From: CAVWGP01 sp963754645
GTDB taxonomy: Bacteria; Pseudomonadota; Alphaproteobacteria; Bin65
Assembly (NCBI GenBank): GCA_963754645.1
Contig: CAVWGP010000012.1
Coordinates: 310,001 to 374,000, forward strand
Length of the DNA: 64,000 nt
Direction: 5' to 3'
Shown: positions 1-10,641 of the stretch, in pieces
Layout of the letters: each line of letters begins with the position of its first letter
Position numbering within the stretch: the stretch's first letter is position 1
Translations under genes and position numbers: made by a program
The notes under the pieces: generated by a model
Told to the model about the DNA's origin: nothing
The model's database searches: none
What the model saw: the letters and a program-made list of their open reading frames with translations, nothing else

Positions 1-75
1 CCGTTTCCAGCTTCGAGCCGCGGCGACCGTAACTTACCGATGAACGCCATACGGGCAGAGGGTGTTGCCTTGTGA
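1..75 (+). CDS. C-terminal end of a probable MNT-domain nucleotidyltransferase (antitoxin), partial
   Basis: Only the last 24 codons are inside the window; they end AEGVAL before a TGA. The TGA overlaps the GTG start of the HEPN gene (GTGA), so the two are translationally coupled. MNT nucleotidyltransferases paired with HEPN proteins often end in a similar Ile...Glu-Gly...Leu tail, and this gene order is typical of HEPN/MNT toxin-antitoxin pairs. The catalytic GSxxxG...DxD region lies outside the window, so the assignment rests on context plus a short tail match. Confidence 0.5.
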   Translation, partial: PFPASSRGDRNLPMNAIRAEGVAL

Positions 76-458
76 CGCCTGAGGCCGAGCAATTGTTTGC
101 CAAGGCGCGCCTCGCTCTGCAGCAGGCCCGACACGACGCAGCGGGCGGATTTTCAGATGCCGCCGCGCGTTGCTGCTACATGGCCATGTTTCACGCCGCC
201 CAAGCCGCCCTATTCGATCGCGAAGGCAGCGTACCTAAAACCCATAGTGGCGTGCGCGCGCGCTTCGGACTGCTGGCGCAAGCCGAACGCCGTATCGGCC
301 CCGATCGCACGGCGCTTCTGGCGAAATTTTATAGCTACAAGGAAATTGCCGACTATTCGTTGTCTTTGACGGTGCCGGCCGCGGCCATTCCCGCCGCCAT
401 CATGCAAGCCCAACAGTTCGTCGAGGAAATGCAGCGGCTAATTACGACCCCGCCATGA
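72..458 (+). CDS. HEPN domain protein (toxin-type partner of an MNT nucleotidyltransferase)
   Basis: A 128-residue all-helical protein starting at a GTG that overlaps the upstream stop codon. The N-terminal half (AEQLFAKARLALQQAR, then AARCCYMAMFHAAQAALF) matches the HEPN fold, in which paired helices carry a conserved aromatic/His face and a C-terminal helix holds the Rx4-6H RNase motif in active members. Here the distal part has R followed by FYSYKEIADYSL, close to the family YxxRxxADY pattern. In HEPN/MNT modules the HEPN protein is an RNase toxin and MNT neutralises it, in some systems by AMPylation. An RNase role here is inferred; the canonical RxxxxH is not obvious. Confidence 0.75.
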   Translation: MTPEAEQLFAKARLALQQARHDAAGGFSDAAARCCYMAMFHAAQAALFDREGSVPKTHSGVRARFGLLAQAERRIGPDRTALLAKFYSYKEIADYSLSLTVPAAAIPAAIMQAQQFVEEMQRLITTPP

Positions 459-623
459 CGTTTGCGCGCTCGGAAAGCTGACCCTGGCGCGCCCAAGCGC
501 GTCTCGCCGCGCATCGTGGTGCAGTAGGCGCGAGACGCCTTGACCGTCGGGGCGGCCCCGCTCAGTATTGACGATAAGCGGCGATAAGCCGCGCCCATCG
601 TCGCCGGGAAGGAGTTCGAACCG

Positions 624-1595
624 ATGTTCAAGCTGCTCGCGTCCGCCACTGCCCTCGCCGCGCTCGCCGCGAGCGCCGCCTCCGCGCAGACCAAGTGGGA
701 TCTGCCGGCGGCCTATCCGGCGCAGAATTTCCACACCGAGAACATCGCCGAATTCGCCAAGGCCGTCGACACCACGAGCGGCGGCAAGCTCAAGATCACG
801 ATTCACGCCGGCGCGTCGCTGTTCAAGGCTCCCGAGATCAAGCGCGCGGTGCAAGGCAATCAGGCGCAGATCGGCGAAATCTTGCTGGTCAATTTCGAGA
901 ACGAGAACGCGCTCTACGGCGCCGACGGCGTGCCGTTTCTCGCCGCCAGCTATGCCGACGGCCTGAAGCTGTGGAAGGCGCAGAAGCCCTTCATCGCGGC
1001 GCTGCTGGAAAAGCAGGGCATGGCCGTTCTGTTCGCGGTGCCGTGGCCGCCCCAGGGCATCTACTCGAAAAAGCCGCTCAACTCGATCGCCGATATGAAG
1101 GGCTTGAAATGGCGCGCCTACAGCCCGGCGACGGCGAAGATCGCCGAGCTCGTCGGCGCCCAGCCGGTCACCATCCAGGCGGCGGAGCTGTCGCAGGCGA
1201 TGGCGACCGGGGTTATCGACTCCTACATTTCGTCGGGCGCCACCGGCTTCGATTCGAAAACCTACGAGCACATCAAGAATTGGTACGACACCCAGGCCTG
1301 GCTGCCGAAGAACGCCGTGATCGTCAACAAGAAGGCTTGGGACGCGCTCGACAAAGCGACGCAGGACGCGGTCGGCAAAGCCGCGGCCAATGCCGAGGCG
1401 GCGGGCTGGAAATTGTCGGAATCGAAGAACGGCTGGTATCTCGATCAACTGCGCGCCAACGGCATGACGATTCACAAGCCTTCGGCGGAGCTTTCGTGCG
1501 GCCTCAAGAAAATCGGCGAGCAGATGACCGAGGATTGGATCAAGCGCGCCGGCGACGATGGCAAGAAACTCGTCGAGGCGTTCAGGAAAATGTAA
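624..1595 (+). CDS. dctP: TRAP transporter substrate-binding protein
   Basis: A 323-residue periplasmic solute receptor of the DctP family. Residues 1-22 form a Sec signal peptide ending ASAASAQ. The body shows family landmarks: an N-terminal strand with TKWDLPAAYP, an IAEFAKAVDTTSGGKLKI segment, and the WRAYSPATAKIAELVGAQPV substrate-pocket region with the Arg that usually pairs with a carboxylate ligand. A strong AAGGAG site lies 9 bases upstream of the ATG. It is followed 4 bases later by the small permease, giving a dctP-dctQ-dctM operon. It captures an organic acid or related solute for Na+-coupled import; the ligand cannot be read from sequence. Confidence 0.93.
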   Translation: MFKLLASATALAALAASAASAQTKWDLPAAYPAQNFHTENIAEFAKAVDTTSGGKLKITIHAGASLFKAPEIKRAVQGNQAQIGEILLVNFENENALYGADGVPFLAASYADGLKLWKAQKPFIAALLEKQGMAVLFAVPWPPQGIYSKKPLNSIADMKGLKWRAYSPATAKIAELVGAQPVTIQAAELSQAMATGVIDSYISSGATGFDSKTYEHIKNWYDTQAWLPKNAVIVNKKAWDALDKATQDAVGKAAANAEAAGWKLSESKNGWYLDQLRANGMTIHKPSAELSCGLKKIGEQMTEDWIKRAGDDGKKLVEAFRKM

Positions 1596-1599
1596 CTCG

Positions 1600-2112
1600 A
1601 TGCGCCGTCTGCTCGACGGCCTCTACAACGCCGCCGGCTATCTGGCGGCGTTTTTCTTGATCGTCGTCCTGATCTGGGTCGTCATCGGCATCGCCGGGCG
1701 CACCTTGAGCTTTTACGTCCCCGGGACCGATGCCTATGCCGGCTATGCGATGGCGGCGTCCGGCTTCCTCGCCCTCGCCCACACGCTGAAGCGCGGCGAA
1801 CACATCCGCGTCGAACTGTTGCTGCAGCATGTCGGCGCCAAGGCCAATCGCGCGCTGCAAATCTGGTCGCTCGCCGCGACGACACTGCTCGCCGGGCTGT
1901 TCGCCGCCTACAGCGCGCGGCTCGCCTGGCAATCCTATCTGTTCGACGACATCTCGACGTCGAACGACGCGACGCCGCTGTGGATTCCCCAACTCGCGAT
2001 GGCGGCGGGCACGATCGTGCTGTTGATCGCGTTCATCGACGAACTGGTGCTCGAGATCAGGGGCGAGCGCAAGAAACCCGCGGGCGGCAGCGAGCCGCTG
2101 CACAACGAATAG
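1600..2112 (+). CDS. dctQ: TRAP transporter small permease subunit
   Basis: A 170-residue membrane protein with four predicted transmembrane helices (about residues 12-35, 45-65, 88-110, 130-150), the standard DctQ topology. The start was placed at the ATG at 1600, just after the dctP stop. An in-frame upstream extension would overlap dctP coding and adds basic residues lacking in the family. Family features include the HTLKRGEHIRVELL loop between helices 2 and 3, with the conserved Lys-Arg-Gly-His pattern. It forms the membrane complex with DctM. Confidence 0.9.
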   Translation: MRRLLDGLYNAAGYLAAFFLIVVLIWVVIGIAGRTLSFYVPGTDAYAGYAMAASGFLALAHTLKRGEHIRVELLLQHVGAKANRALQIWSLAATTLLAGLFAAYSARLAWQSYLFDDISTSNDATPLWIPQLAMAAGTIVLLIAFIDELVLEIRGERKKPAGGSEPLHNE

Positions 2113-2121
2113 GCGGGCGCC

Positions 2122-3423
2122 TTGGACGTTCTCGTCACCGTTCTGTTGATCGTCGTCTTGTTCGCCCTGCTCGGCTCGGGCGTGTGGATCGGCTTGTCAC
2201 TGGCGGGCGTGGCGTGGATCGGCATGCTGCTGTTTTCGACGCGGCCGGCAGGCGATGCCATGGCGGTGACGATCTGGGGCGCGTCCTCGTCGTGGACGCT
2301 CACCGCGCTGCCGCTGTTCGTGTGGATGGGCGAGATTCTGTTCCGCACGCGGCTCTCGGAGGACATGTTCAAGGGCCTGTCGCCTTGGCTGCAATGGCTG
2401 CCCGGCCGGCTGCTGCACACCAATATCATCGGCTGCGCGATCTTCGCCGCCGTGTCGGGATCGTCGGCAGCGACCTGCGCCACAATCGGCAAGATGACGC
2501 TGCCCGAGCTCGGCAAGCGCGGCTATCCGGACGGCATGGTCATTGGCACCCTCGCCGGCGCCGGCACGCTCGGTCTTTTGATTCCGCCCTCGATCATCAT
2601 GATCGTCTATGGCGTCACCGCCGAGGTGTCGATCGCCAAGCTTTTCATTGCCGGCGTCGTTCCCGGCATCATGCTGTCGCTCCTGTTCATGGGCTACGTC
2701 GTCGTTTGGGCCTTGATGAATCCGGACAAGGTGCCGCCGGCCGATACCGGCATCTCATTCGGCCAACGGGTTTACGCATCGCGCCATCTCATTCCGGTGG
2801 TCCTGCTTATCCTTTTCGTGCTTGGCTCGATTTATGCCGGCTGGGCGACGGCGACCGAGGCGGCGGCGTTCGGCGTCGTCGGCGCGCTCTTTCTCTCGGC
2901 GGTGCAGGGCTCGCTGACGCGTGCCACATTCGGCACTAGCCTGATGGGCGCGACGCGCCTCTATTGCATGATCGCCCTGATCCTGGCCGGCGCCCAGTTC
3001 TTGACGCTGTCGATGGGCTATATCGGCTTGCCACGGGCCCTCGCGGACTGGATCGCGGGCTTGGGACTTTCGCAGTTTCAACTCATCCTGGCGCTCACCG
3101 CCTTCTACATCGTCCTCGGCTGCTTCCTCGACGGCATCTCGATGGTCGTTCTGACCATGGCCGTCATTCTTCCGACGGTGCAGAAGGCCGGCATCGATCT
3201 CATCTGGTTCGGCATTTTCATCGTCCTGGTCGTCGAGATGGCGCAGATCACGCCGCCGGTCGGCTTCAACCTCTTCGTCCTCCAGGGCATGACCGGGCGC
3301 CAAATCACCTACATCGCGCGCACGGCGGTGCCGATGTTCGTGCTGATGTGCGTGGCGGTGCTGCTGATCTATGTGTTTCCCAAAATCGTCACGTTCCTGC
3401 CGGAGCAGATGATCGGGAAGTGA
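2122..3423 (+). CDS. dctM: TRAP transporter large permease subunit
   Basis: A 433-residue polytopic protein of the DctM family, the ion-coupled translocation subunit. It begins at TTG (MDVLVTVLLIV), 9 bases after the dctQ stop. Characteristic stretches are visible: PLFVWMGEIL near residue 60, the SGSSAATCATIGKMTLPELGKRGY loop near 110, AGTLGLLIPPSIIMIVYG near 150, and a second pseudo-symmetric GCFLDGISMVVLTMAVILP and QITPPVGFNLFVLQ pair near 330-390. About twelve hydrophobic segments fit the family. It completes an intact three-gene TRAP operon. Confidence 0.93.
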   Translation: MDVLVTVLLIVVLFALLGSGVWIGLSLAGVAWIGMLLFSTRPAGDAMAVTIWGASSSWTLTALPLFVWMGEILFRTRLSEDMFKGLSPWLQWLPGRLLHTNIIGCAIFAAVSGSSAATCATIGKMTLPELGKRGYPDGMVIGTLAGAGTLGLLIPPSIIMIVYGVTAEVSIAKLFIAGVVPGIMLSLLFMGYVVVWALMNPDKVPPADTGISFGQRVYASRHLIPVVLLILFVLGSIYAGWATATEAAAFGVVGALFLSAVQGSLTRATFGTSLMGATRLYCMIALILAGAQFLTLSMGYIGLPRALADWIAGLGLSQFQLILALTAFYIVLGCFLDGISMVVLTMAVILPTVQKAGIDLIWFGIFIVLVVEMAQITPPVGFNLFVLQGMTGRQITYIARTAVPMFVLMCVAVLLIYVFPKIVTFLPEQMIGK

Positions 3424-3488
3424 CGCGGGCGCTTGACTTGCCGGGAGCGCGCGCGTCACTGTGAGCGGCGCCGCAACCGGACTCCGCC

Positions 3489-4133
3489 ATGATCCTCTAT
3501 TCGTTCCACCGCTCCTCGGCCTCGTTCCGCACCCGCATCGCGTTGAACCTGAAGGCCATTCCCTACGAGCAGCGCTCGATCCATTTGCGCAAGGGCGAGC
3601 AGTTCGCGCCCGATTACGTCAAGCTCAATCCGCAAGACCAGGTCCCGACCTTGGTCAACGACCGCGGCGACGTGCTGGTGCAGTCGCCGGCGATCCTCGA
3701 ATATCTCGAGGAGACGCACCCGTTTCCGCCGCTGCTGCCGAGCGATCCGATGGAGCGCGCCCGGGTGCGCGCGCTCGCCATGGTCGTCGGCTCCGATATC
3801 CACCCGATCGACAATTTGCGTGTCCTCACCTATCTGCAAAAAGTTCTGCAAGTGAGCGAAGGCCAGTTCGAGGACTGGTTCAATCACTGGATCGCGCTCG
3901 GCTTCAAGGGCCTCGAGGCGATGCTCGCCGGCCATCCCAAAACCGGCAAATACTGCCACGGCGACACGCCGACCTTCGCCGACATTTACCTCGTGCCCCA
4001 GGTCTTCAATTCCTTCCGCTTCAAGCTCGATCTCGCGCCTTATCCGAATATCCGGCGCATCCACGAGACCTGCATGAAGCACCCGGCCTTCGACAAGGCC
4101 CAGCCGAAGAACCAGCCGGACGCGGAGACTTAG
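3489..4133 (+). CDS. maiA: Maleylacetoacetate/maleylpyruvate isomerase (zeta-class GST)
   Basis: A 214-residue thioredoxin-fold/GST-C protein. The glutathione-site motif reads SSASFRTRIALNLKAIPYE, the zeta-class loop with Ala in place of the usual Cys, as in many bacterial members. Further zeta/NagL signatures are VGSDIHPIDNLRVLTYL around residue 97 and HGDTPTFADIYLVPQVF around 160. It performs GSH-dependent cis-trans isomerisation of maleylacetoacetate (tyrosine pathway) or maleylpyruvate (gentisate pathway). hpd and fah lie elsewhere in this window (27862-28944, 26873-27865), which favours the tyrosine role, though the NagL-like features keep the gentisate role open. Confidence 0.85.
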   Translation: MILYSFHRSSASFRTRIALNLKAIPYEQRSIHLRKGEQFAPDYVKLNPQDQVPTLVNDRGDVLVQSPAILEYLEETHPFPPLLPSDPMERARVRALAMVVGSDIHPIDNLRVLTYLQKVLQVSEGQFEDWFNHWIALGFKGLEAMLAGHPKTGKYCHGDTPTFADIYLVPQVFNSFRFKLDLAPYPNIRRIHETCMKHPAFDKAQPKNQPDAET

Positions 4134-4177
4134 CCGAAGCCGCGCGGCAGGCCTGTGGATTAACCGGCGTAAATGCG

Positions 4178-4203
4178 AGCGCCGCAGCGGCGGCGCTTTG
4201 CTT
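4178..4203 (+). terminator. Possible weak hairpin terminator between maiA and guaB
   Basis: An 8-bp inverted repeat (AGCGCCGC / GCGGCGCT, 4-base loop) is followed by TTTGCTT. GC-rich stem but poor T-tract, so it may only be an intergenic hairpin. Confidence 0.3.
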
Positions 4204-4240
4204 CCGCGGCCCCCTATGCTATCAGGCCTCGCCAACCCAT

Positions 4241-5713
4241 ATGAGTGTTGGCATGGATCTCCCCGAAGCCCTCACCTTCGATGATGTGCTGTTGGTGCCG
4301 GCGCGCTCCGCCGTGCTGCCGGGCGAAACCGAAACGCGCACGCGCGTCACCCGCGCCATCGAGCTGAAAATCCCGCTCATCTCCTCGGCGATGGACACGG
4401 TGACCGAGAGCGCGCTCGCCATCGCCATGGCCCAGGCCGGCGGCGTCGGCATCGTGCACAAGAACCTCGCGATCAAGGCGCAGGCCGACGAAGTCCGCAA
4501 GGTCAAGAAGTTCGAGTCGGGCATGGTCGTCAACCCGGTCACCATCGCGCCGGAAAAGCGCCTGGCCGACGCGCTGCAGCTCATGGCCGAGCACAAGATT
4601 TCCGGCATCCCCGTGGTCGAGCGCGGCAGCGGCAAGCTGGTCGGCATCCTGACCAACCGCGACGTGCGTTTCGCCACCGATGCGCAATTGCCGATTTCCG
4701 AGCTGATGACCAAGGAGAGCCTCGTCACCGTGCGCGAGGGGGTCGACATGGCCGAGGCGCGGCGCCTGCTGCACAAGCGCCGCATCGAAAAGCTCATCGT
4801 CGTCGACGCCGACTATCGCTGCGTCGGCCTGATCACGGTCAAGGATATCGAGAAGGCGCAACGCCACCCCAATGCCTGCAAGGACGAGCAAGGCCGCCTG
4901 CGCGTCGGCGCCGCGACCGGCGTCGGCGATGACGGCGTGCGCCGGGCCGAGGCGCTGTTCGAGGCCGGGGTCGACATCATCGTCGTCGATACCGCGCACG
5001 GCCATTCCGAAGGCGTGCTCAAGGCGGTCGAGCGCATCCGCAAGCTGAGCAATTATACCCAAGTCATGGCCGGCAATGTGGCGACCGGCGACGGCGCCAA
5101 GGCGCTGATCGACGCCGGCGTCGATGCGGTCAAGGTCGGCATCGGCCCGGGCTCTATCTGCACGACGCGCGTTGTCGCCGGCGTCGGCATGCCGCAATTC
5201 AGCGCCATCCTCGAAAGCGCCGCCGTTTGCCGCAAGCAAAACGTGCCGGTCATCGCCGACGGCGGCATCAAATATTCCGGCGATCTCGCCAAGGCGATCG
5301 CGGCCGGCGCCAATTGCGCCATGATCGGCTCGCTTTTTGCCGGCACCGACGAAGCGCCCGGCGAAGTGTTTCTCCACGAGGGCCGCTCCTACAAGGCCTA
5401 TCGCGGCATGGGCTCGCTTGGCGCCATGGCGCGCGGCTCGGCGGACCGCTACTTCCAGCAGGAAGTGGCCGACACGCTGAAGTTCGTGCCCGAGGGTATC
5501 GAGGGCCAGGTGCCCTATAAGGGGCCGATCGCCAATGTCGTCCATCAGCTCGTGGGCGGATTGCGCGCGGCGATGGGCTATACCGGCTCGCGCAACCTCG
5601 ACGAATTCCAGAAAAACGCGAAATTTGTGCGCATCACCGGCGCCGGGCTGCGCGAGAGCCATGTGCACGACGTGACCATCACCCGCGAGGCGCCGAATTA
5701 CCGCCGCCTCTAA
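4241..5713 (+). CDS. guaB: IMP dehydrogenase
   Basis: A 490-residue enzyme oxidising IMP to XMP with NAD+, the committed step of GMP synthesis. It starts EALTFDDVLLVPARS, the family N-terminus. Two CBS domains occupy roughly residues 95-210 (MVVNPVTIAPEKRL... and LMTKESLVTVREGV...). The catalytic loop GPGSICTTRVVAG with the nucleophilic Cys lies near residue 308, followed by the flap around GMGSLGAM. ATG at 4241 and 4253 are both possible starts. The reading frame stays open upstream through maiA, but that extension is the wrong frame of another gene. guaA lies 1.9 kb downstream, so guanine synthesis genes are clustered. Confidence 0.95.
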   Translation: MSVGMDLPEALTFDDVLLVPARSAVLPGETETRTRVTRAIELKIPLISSAMDTVTESALAIAMAQAGGVGIVHKNLAIKAQADEVRKVKKFESGMVVNPVTIAPEKRLADALQLMAEHKISGIPVVERGSGKLVGILTNRDVRFATDAQLPISELMTKESLVTVREGVDMAEARRLLHKRRIEKLIVVDADYRCVGLITVKDIEKAQRHPNACKDEQGRLRVGAATGVGDDGVRRAEALFEAGVDIIVVDTAHGHSEGVLKAVERIRKLSNYTQVMAGNVATGDGAKALIDAGVDAVKVGIGPGSICTTRVVAGVGMPQFSAILESAAVCRKQNVPVIADGGIKYSGDLAKAIAAGANCAMIGSLFAGTDEAPGEVFLHEGRSYKAYRGMGSLGAMARGSADRYFQQEVADTLKFVPEGIEGQVPYKGPIANVVHQLVGGLRAAMGYTGSRNLDEFQKNAKFVRITGAGLRESHVHDVTITREAPNYRRL

Positions 5714-5734
5714 TCGAGGACCGCGCCCGCCGCC

Positions 5735-7030
5735 ATGACTCCGGGCGCCCGCATCAGGACCGCGATCGAGTTGCTCGACATGATCGAACACCCGCCGCCG
5801 GGCCGCGACGACGTCCCGGCCGACATCGTGCTCAACGGCTATTTTCGCGGCCGGCGCTTTGCCGGCGCCAAGGACCGGCGCGCGATCTCGGATATGGTTT
5901 TCGCCGTCTTGCGCAATCGCGCCGCGCTCGATTGGCATTGGGGCGCGGACAGCGGCGGTAATCGGCATCGGGTGTTGGCGCATCTCGCGCTCGACGGCGC
6001 GTTCGATGTTCCGGCGCTCGATCGTGCCTGCGATGGCGCCGGCTACGCGGCGCCGCCGCTGAGCGCGGCCGAACGCGGCGCGCTCGCGGCGTTGGCGAAC
6101 GGGGCGCGCGAAAATCCGCCGCCGGCGGTGCGCGGCAATTTCCCGGCCTGGCTCGAAGACGAGGCGCGGCTAAGTTTCGGCAACGGCGCGGCGGCGGAAT
6201 TCGCCGCGCTCAGCCAAGCGGCGCCGCTCGATATTCGCGTCAACACGCTGCGCGCAATGCGCGCCGGCGTGCTGCAATCCCTCGCCGGGCGCGGACTTGC
6301 CGTGTCCGCGACGCCGCACTCGCCGCTTGGCATCCGGATCGAGGGCCGCGTCAATCTGCTGCCATTGCCGGAGTTTCGCGAAGGCCGGATCGAGGTTCAG
6401 GACGAAGGTTCGCAGCTCGCCGCCCTCCTCGTCGAAGCCGAGCCGGGCATGACGGTGCTCGATTATTGCGCCGGCGCCGGCGGCAAGTCGCTGGCACTCG
6501 CGGCCGACATGGCGAACAAGGGCGCGATCGTCGCGCACGATGCATCGCCCAAGCGCCTGGCGCCGATCGCGGCACGCACCGCGCGGGCCGGAGCGACCAT
6601 CGTGCGCACGGCATCGCCCCCGGAGCTTGCCGCAATGCCGCGCGCCGGTTTCGATCGCGTCCTGGTCGATGCGCCGTGCAGCGGATCGGGCGCGTGGCGT
6701 CGCCATCCCGAGGCCAAATGGCGCTTGACGCCCGAGCGGCTCGCCACGCTCCACGCGGCGCAGCGCGATTGCCTCGACCTTGCCGCCGATTTCGTGCGCC
6801 CGGGCGGACGGCTGATCTACGTGACCTGCTCGATGTTGCAATCCGAGAACGGGAAACCGGTGCACGATTTCCTGGCGCGCAATCCCGCCTTCCGCCCGAT
6901 GCCGCTGGCGCCGGTCTGGCAGCGCCGCATCGGCGCGCTGCCGCCTTTCGCCGGCACGACATTGCAACTCACGCCGCGCCGGTCCGGCACCGACGGATTC
7001 TTCGTGGCACTTATGGAGCGGCCGGCATGA
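5735..7030 (+). CDS. RsmB/NOP-family RNA m5C methyltransferase
   Basis: A 431-residue SAM-dependent RNA cytosine-5 methyltransferase. The N-terminal NusB-like region (to about residue 130) contains the R...AKDRR.ISDMVFAVLRNR pattern. The catalytic domain shows VQDEGSQLAALLVEAEPGMTVLDYCAGAGGK (SAM site), DAPCSGSGAWRRHPEAKWR near residue 312 and VTCSML near 364, supplying the two Cys of motifs IV and VI. The C-terminal GTDGFFVALM ending is standard. It likely methylates 16S rRNA. It sits between guaB and a GNAT gene that starts inside its stop codon (ATGA). Confidence 0.9.
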   Translation: MTPGARIRTAIELLDMIEHPPPGRDDVPADIVLNGYFRGRRFAGAKDRRAISDMVFAVLRNRAALDWHWGADSGGNRHRVLAHLALDGAFDVPALDRACDGAGYAAPPLSAAERGALAALANGARENPPPAVRGNFPAWLEDEARLSFGNGAAAEFAALSQAAPLDIRVNTLRAMRAGVLQSLAGRGLAVSATPHSPLGIRIEGRVNLLPLPEFREGRIEVQDEGSQLAALLVEAEPGMTVLDYCAGAGGKSLALAADMANKGAIVAHDASPKRLAPIAARTARAGATIVRTASPPELAAMPRAGFDRVLVDAPCSGSGAWRRHPEAKWRLTPERLATLHAAQRDCLDLAADFVRPGGRLIYVTCSMLQSENGKPVHDFLARNPAFRPMPLAPVWQRRIGALPPFAGTTLQLTPRRSGTDGFFVALMERPA

Positions 7031-7596
7031 TCGCGGCGCGCGGCTTCGCCTTACGGCGCGGCATTGTGGAAGACGCCGCCGGCATCGCGGCCGTTTTCGT
7101 CGAAACCTGGCGCGACACCTATCCCGGCATGTTGCCCGATCGCGTGTTGGTGCGCATGTCGGACGAGGCGCAAGCGACCTATTGGGCGCGCCTGCTCTCG
7201 GCGCGCCGGCCGAGTGAATTCGTCCAGGTCGCGATCGGCGGCGCCAAAGGCGCCATTGCTGGCTTCGGCAGCGCCGGCCCGGCGCGCAGCGGCGCCGCGC
7301 GGCAGGGCGAAATCTACACGCTCTATATCCGCCCGAACTGGCAGAACCAGGGCCTCGGCCGCGGCTTGATCTGCGCGCTGTTTCAGGGCCTGCGCGAGCG
7401 CGGCTGCAAATCGGCCATGCTGTGGGTTCTGGCCGCCAACCCCTCGCGCTTTTTCTACGAGGCGATGGGCGGCCAGCGCGCCTTCGAGCAGGTCGAGCGC
7501 TTATGGGGCATGGACGTGCCGCAAATCGGCTATCATTGGCCGGATCTGGCGAAATGCTTTGCCGATGGCGGCGCCTGCCGCCGCGAACCCACATGA
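7027..7596 (+). CDS. GNAT-family N-acetyltransferase
   Basis: A 189-residue GNAT protein whose ATG overlaps the upstream TGA, implying translational coupling. The fold is recognisable from LRRGIVEDAAGIAAVFVETWRDTYPGMLP at the N-terminus, the central strand EIYTLYIRPNWQNQGLGRGLICALF containing the acetyl-CoA loop (Q/RxxGxG/A variant QNQGLGRG), and the WVLAANPSRFFYEAMGG segment near residue 145. Substrate unknown. It lies 16 bases before guaA, probably in the same transcript. Confidence 0.88.
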   Translation: MIAARGFALRRGIVEDAAGIAAVFVETWRDTYPGMLPDRVLVRMSDEAQATYWARLLSARRPSEFVQVAIGGAKGAIAGFGSAGPARSGAARQGEIYTLYIRPNWQNQGLGRGLICALFQGLRERGCKSAMLWVLAANPSRFFYEAMGGQRAFEQVERLWGMDVPQIGYHWPDLAKCFADGGACRREPT

Positions 7597-7612
7597 ACGA
7601 CACCGGACACCC

Positions 7613-9175
<1,563 letters not shown>

Positions 9176-9205
9176 CAATTGCCTTTAACGTTATGATTGA
9201 AACCG

Positions 9206-10621
9206 ATGGCAGGACGTAACCAGCATCACATCCCCCAATTCTTCCAACGCGGATTCGGCTTACAGCGCTCAGGAAAGCCGAAGGAGATTTGGAAGTATCA
9301 AAAAGGCACCAGGCCCGAACTGTCGAAAATAAAGCACACCGCGACCGCGGACAGCTTCTACTCGCCGTTATCCGATGACAGAACGAAAACGCTAGATGAT
9401 CGGATTACCCACATCGAGACACCCATTTCTCGGAAGGTCAACGCGCTTCGCAGGATGCCAGCAGGATCGGTCGTGGATTCCTCCCTTGCGGCGGAAGTCC
9501 TCATTCACCTGGCGCCGCGCACGTCTCACCTGCGCTCAGTATTCGCGCATGCCGTGGCAGGCCTGAGCGACAGAGCGCGTGAGGCATTCACCGACAGATA
9601 CAACCTAGCGGCTTTGTTAGGGCTTGACGCCGACCAACCCTCCGCTCGTTTTCAAGGGTATATTGCCGAACATTTCGGACCAGATTCGCTATTCGCCCAA
9701 CTTGGCCTGCCACCCGCCGTATTGGAACAAGTTGCCTTTCGGCTGGCGAAAGAAAACTTCGGCCAGTTCGTCGATGAGCAAATCCCGCAGATGAAGGCCG
9801 TGCTGGAATCCATGGCGCTGAACGCGCCAAACATGGCTCGCGAGGGGCACAATAAGGCGCTCGCGAAAATGGTCCTCGATGGCAACAAGCGGGATGATTT
9901 GTTCGCCTATCGGTGGATGGTAGAAGCCGCACCGCCTGAGGGCGCAGTCCTGCCCGATTGCGTCGCTATCGCTTTGCTAGAGGGAGGCATTCCGCGTCCG
10001 TTCATCGGATCATCTAGCGAAGAGGTTCGCGCGGTCGTCCTACCGCTCTCGACCGACAAACTGCTGGTTGGCGCGAAAGAGGGCGGACCTCACCTATCGC
10101 TCCACACCCTCAACGCCGCAGCTGCCGCATGTAGCCATGAGTTTTTTCTCGCAGCGACTGATGCGCATAGCGCCTTGGTTTGTGAGATCGGTATGGTCGC
10201 GACGGCCTACATTGAAGAAGGCCTGAACAGCGCCATTCAGGAATATCGGCTCAAGTGCGAGCCGACGACGTTGACCGAGTATCACGACGTAGCGTCGGCG
10301 GACGAGGAGAAGTTCGAGGAGGGTCCCGCTTCCGGTAACTTCAGCTTCCAAGTTTCCTGTTTTGATTTCGGCGACCAAGAGCTGGCCGGACGCATCGCAG
10401 AGGTATTGAAGTATATCGTAGCAGGCTTGGCTCGGGTCATTCCGCTTGATCGCTTGGACGGCATAACTTTCGCGGCAGACTACCCTGCCGCGCTGGGTTC
10501 TATTGACCGCGGGAGACCCGACATTCCCGCCCCGAAGACCTTCAGCAACGAAACTGGGGTGGGAGTAGCGATGACTTTACCGGTCGAGCGTAAGGCCTCA
10601 TCAAAGGTCACATCGTACTGA
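9206..10621 (+). CDS. DUF4238-domain protein (N-terminal part of a longer, frameshifted gene)
   Basis: 471 residues from the ATG at 9206; a TTG three codons earlier is possible. The N-terminus RNQHHIPQFFQRGFG followed by EIWKYQKG is the DUF4238 signature (NQHxxPxxxLxxF...), a family of unknown function often found in variable genomic regions. The family domain fills about the first 300 residues. The rest (IPLDRLDGITFAADYPAAL...) runs into a new domain and stops at VTSY. The downstream frame continues smoothly if one G is restored near 10594, and again with one G near 10985, giving a single 720-residue protein up to 11366. So the 10621 stop is probably artificial or a recent mutation. Confidence 0.7.
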   Translation: MAGRNQHHIPQFFQRGFGLQRSGKPKEIWKYQKGTRPELSKIKHTATADSFYSPLSDDRTKTLDDRITHIETPISRKVNALRRMPAGSVVDSSLAAEVLIHLAPRTSHLRSVFAHAVAGLSDRAREAFTDRYNLAALLGLDADQPSARFQGYIAEHFGPDSLFAQLGLPPAVLEQVAFRLAKENFGQFVDEQIPQMKAVLESMALNAPNMAREGHNKALAKMVLDGNKRDDLFAYRWMVEAAPPEGAVLPDCVAIALLEGGIPRPFIGSSSEEVRAVVLPLSTDKLLVGAKEGGPHLSLHTLNAAAAACSHEFFLAATDAHSALVCEIGMVATAYIEEGLNSAIQEYRLKCEPTTLTEYHDVASADEEKFEEGPASGNFSFQVSCFDFGDQELAGRIAEVLKYIVAGLARVIPLDRLDGITFAADYPAALGSIDRGRPDIPAPKTFSNETGVGVAMTLPVERKASSKVTSY

Positions 10622-10641
10622 CAGGCGGCATCGGCCTGGGA

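Noticed and set aside
3461..4240. Upstream in-frame extension of guaB
   Set aside because: It is the wrong frame of maiA and shows no IMP dehydrogenase similarity; the family N-terminus begins at about 4253.
4214..5983. Long open frame on the minus strand opposite guaB
   Set aside because: It is Ala/Arg/Asp/His-rich without domains, typical of antisense shadows in high-GC genes.
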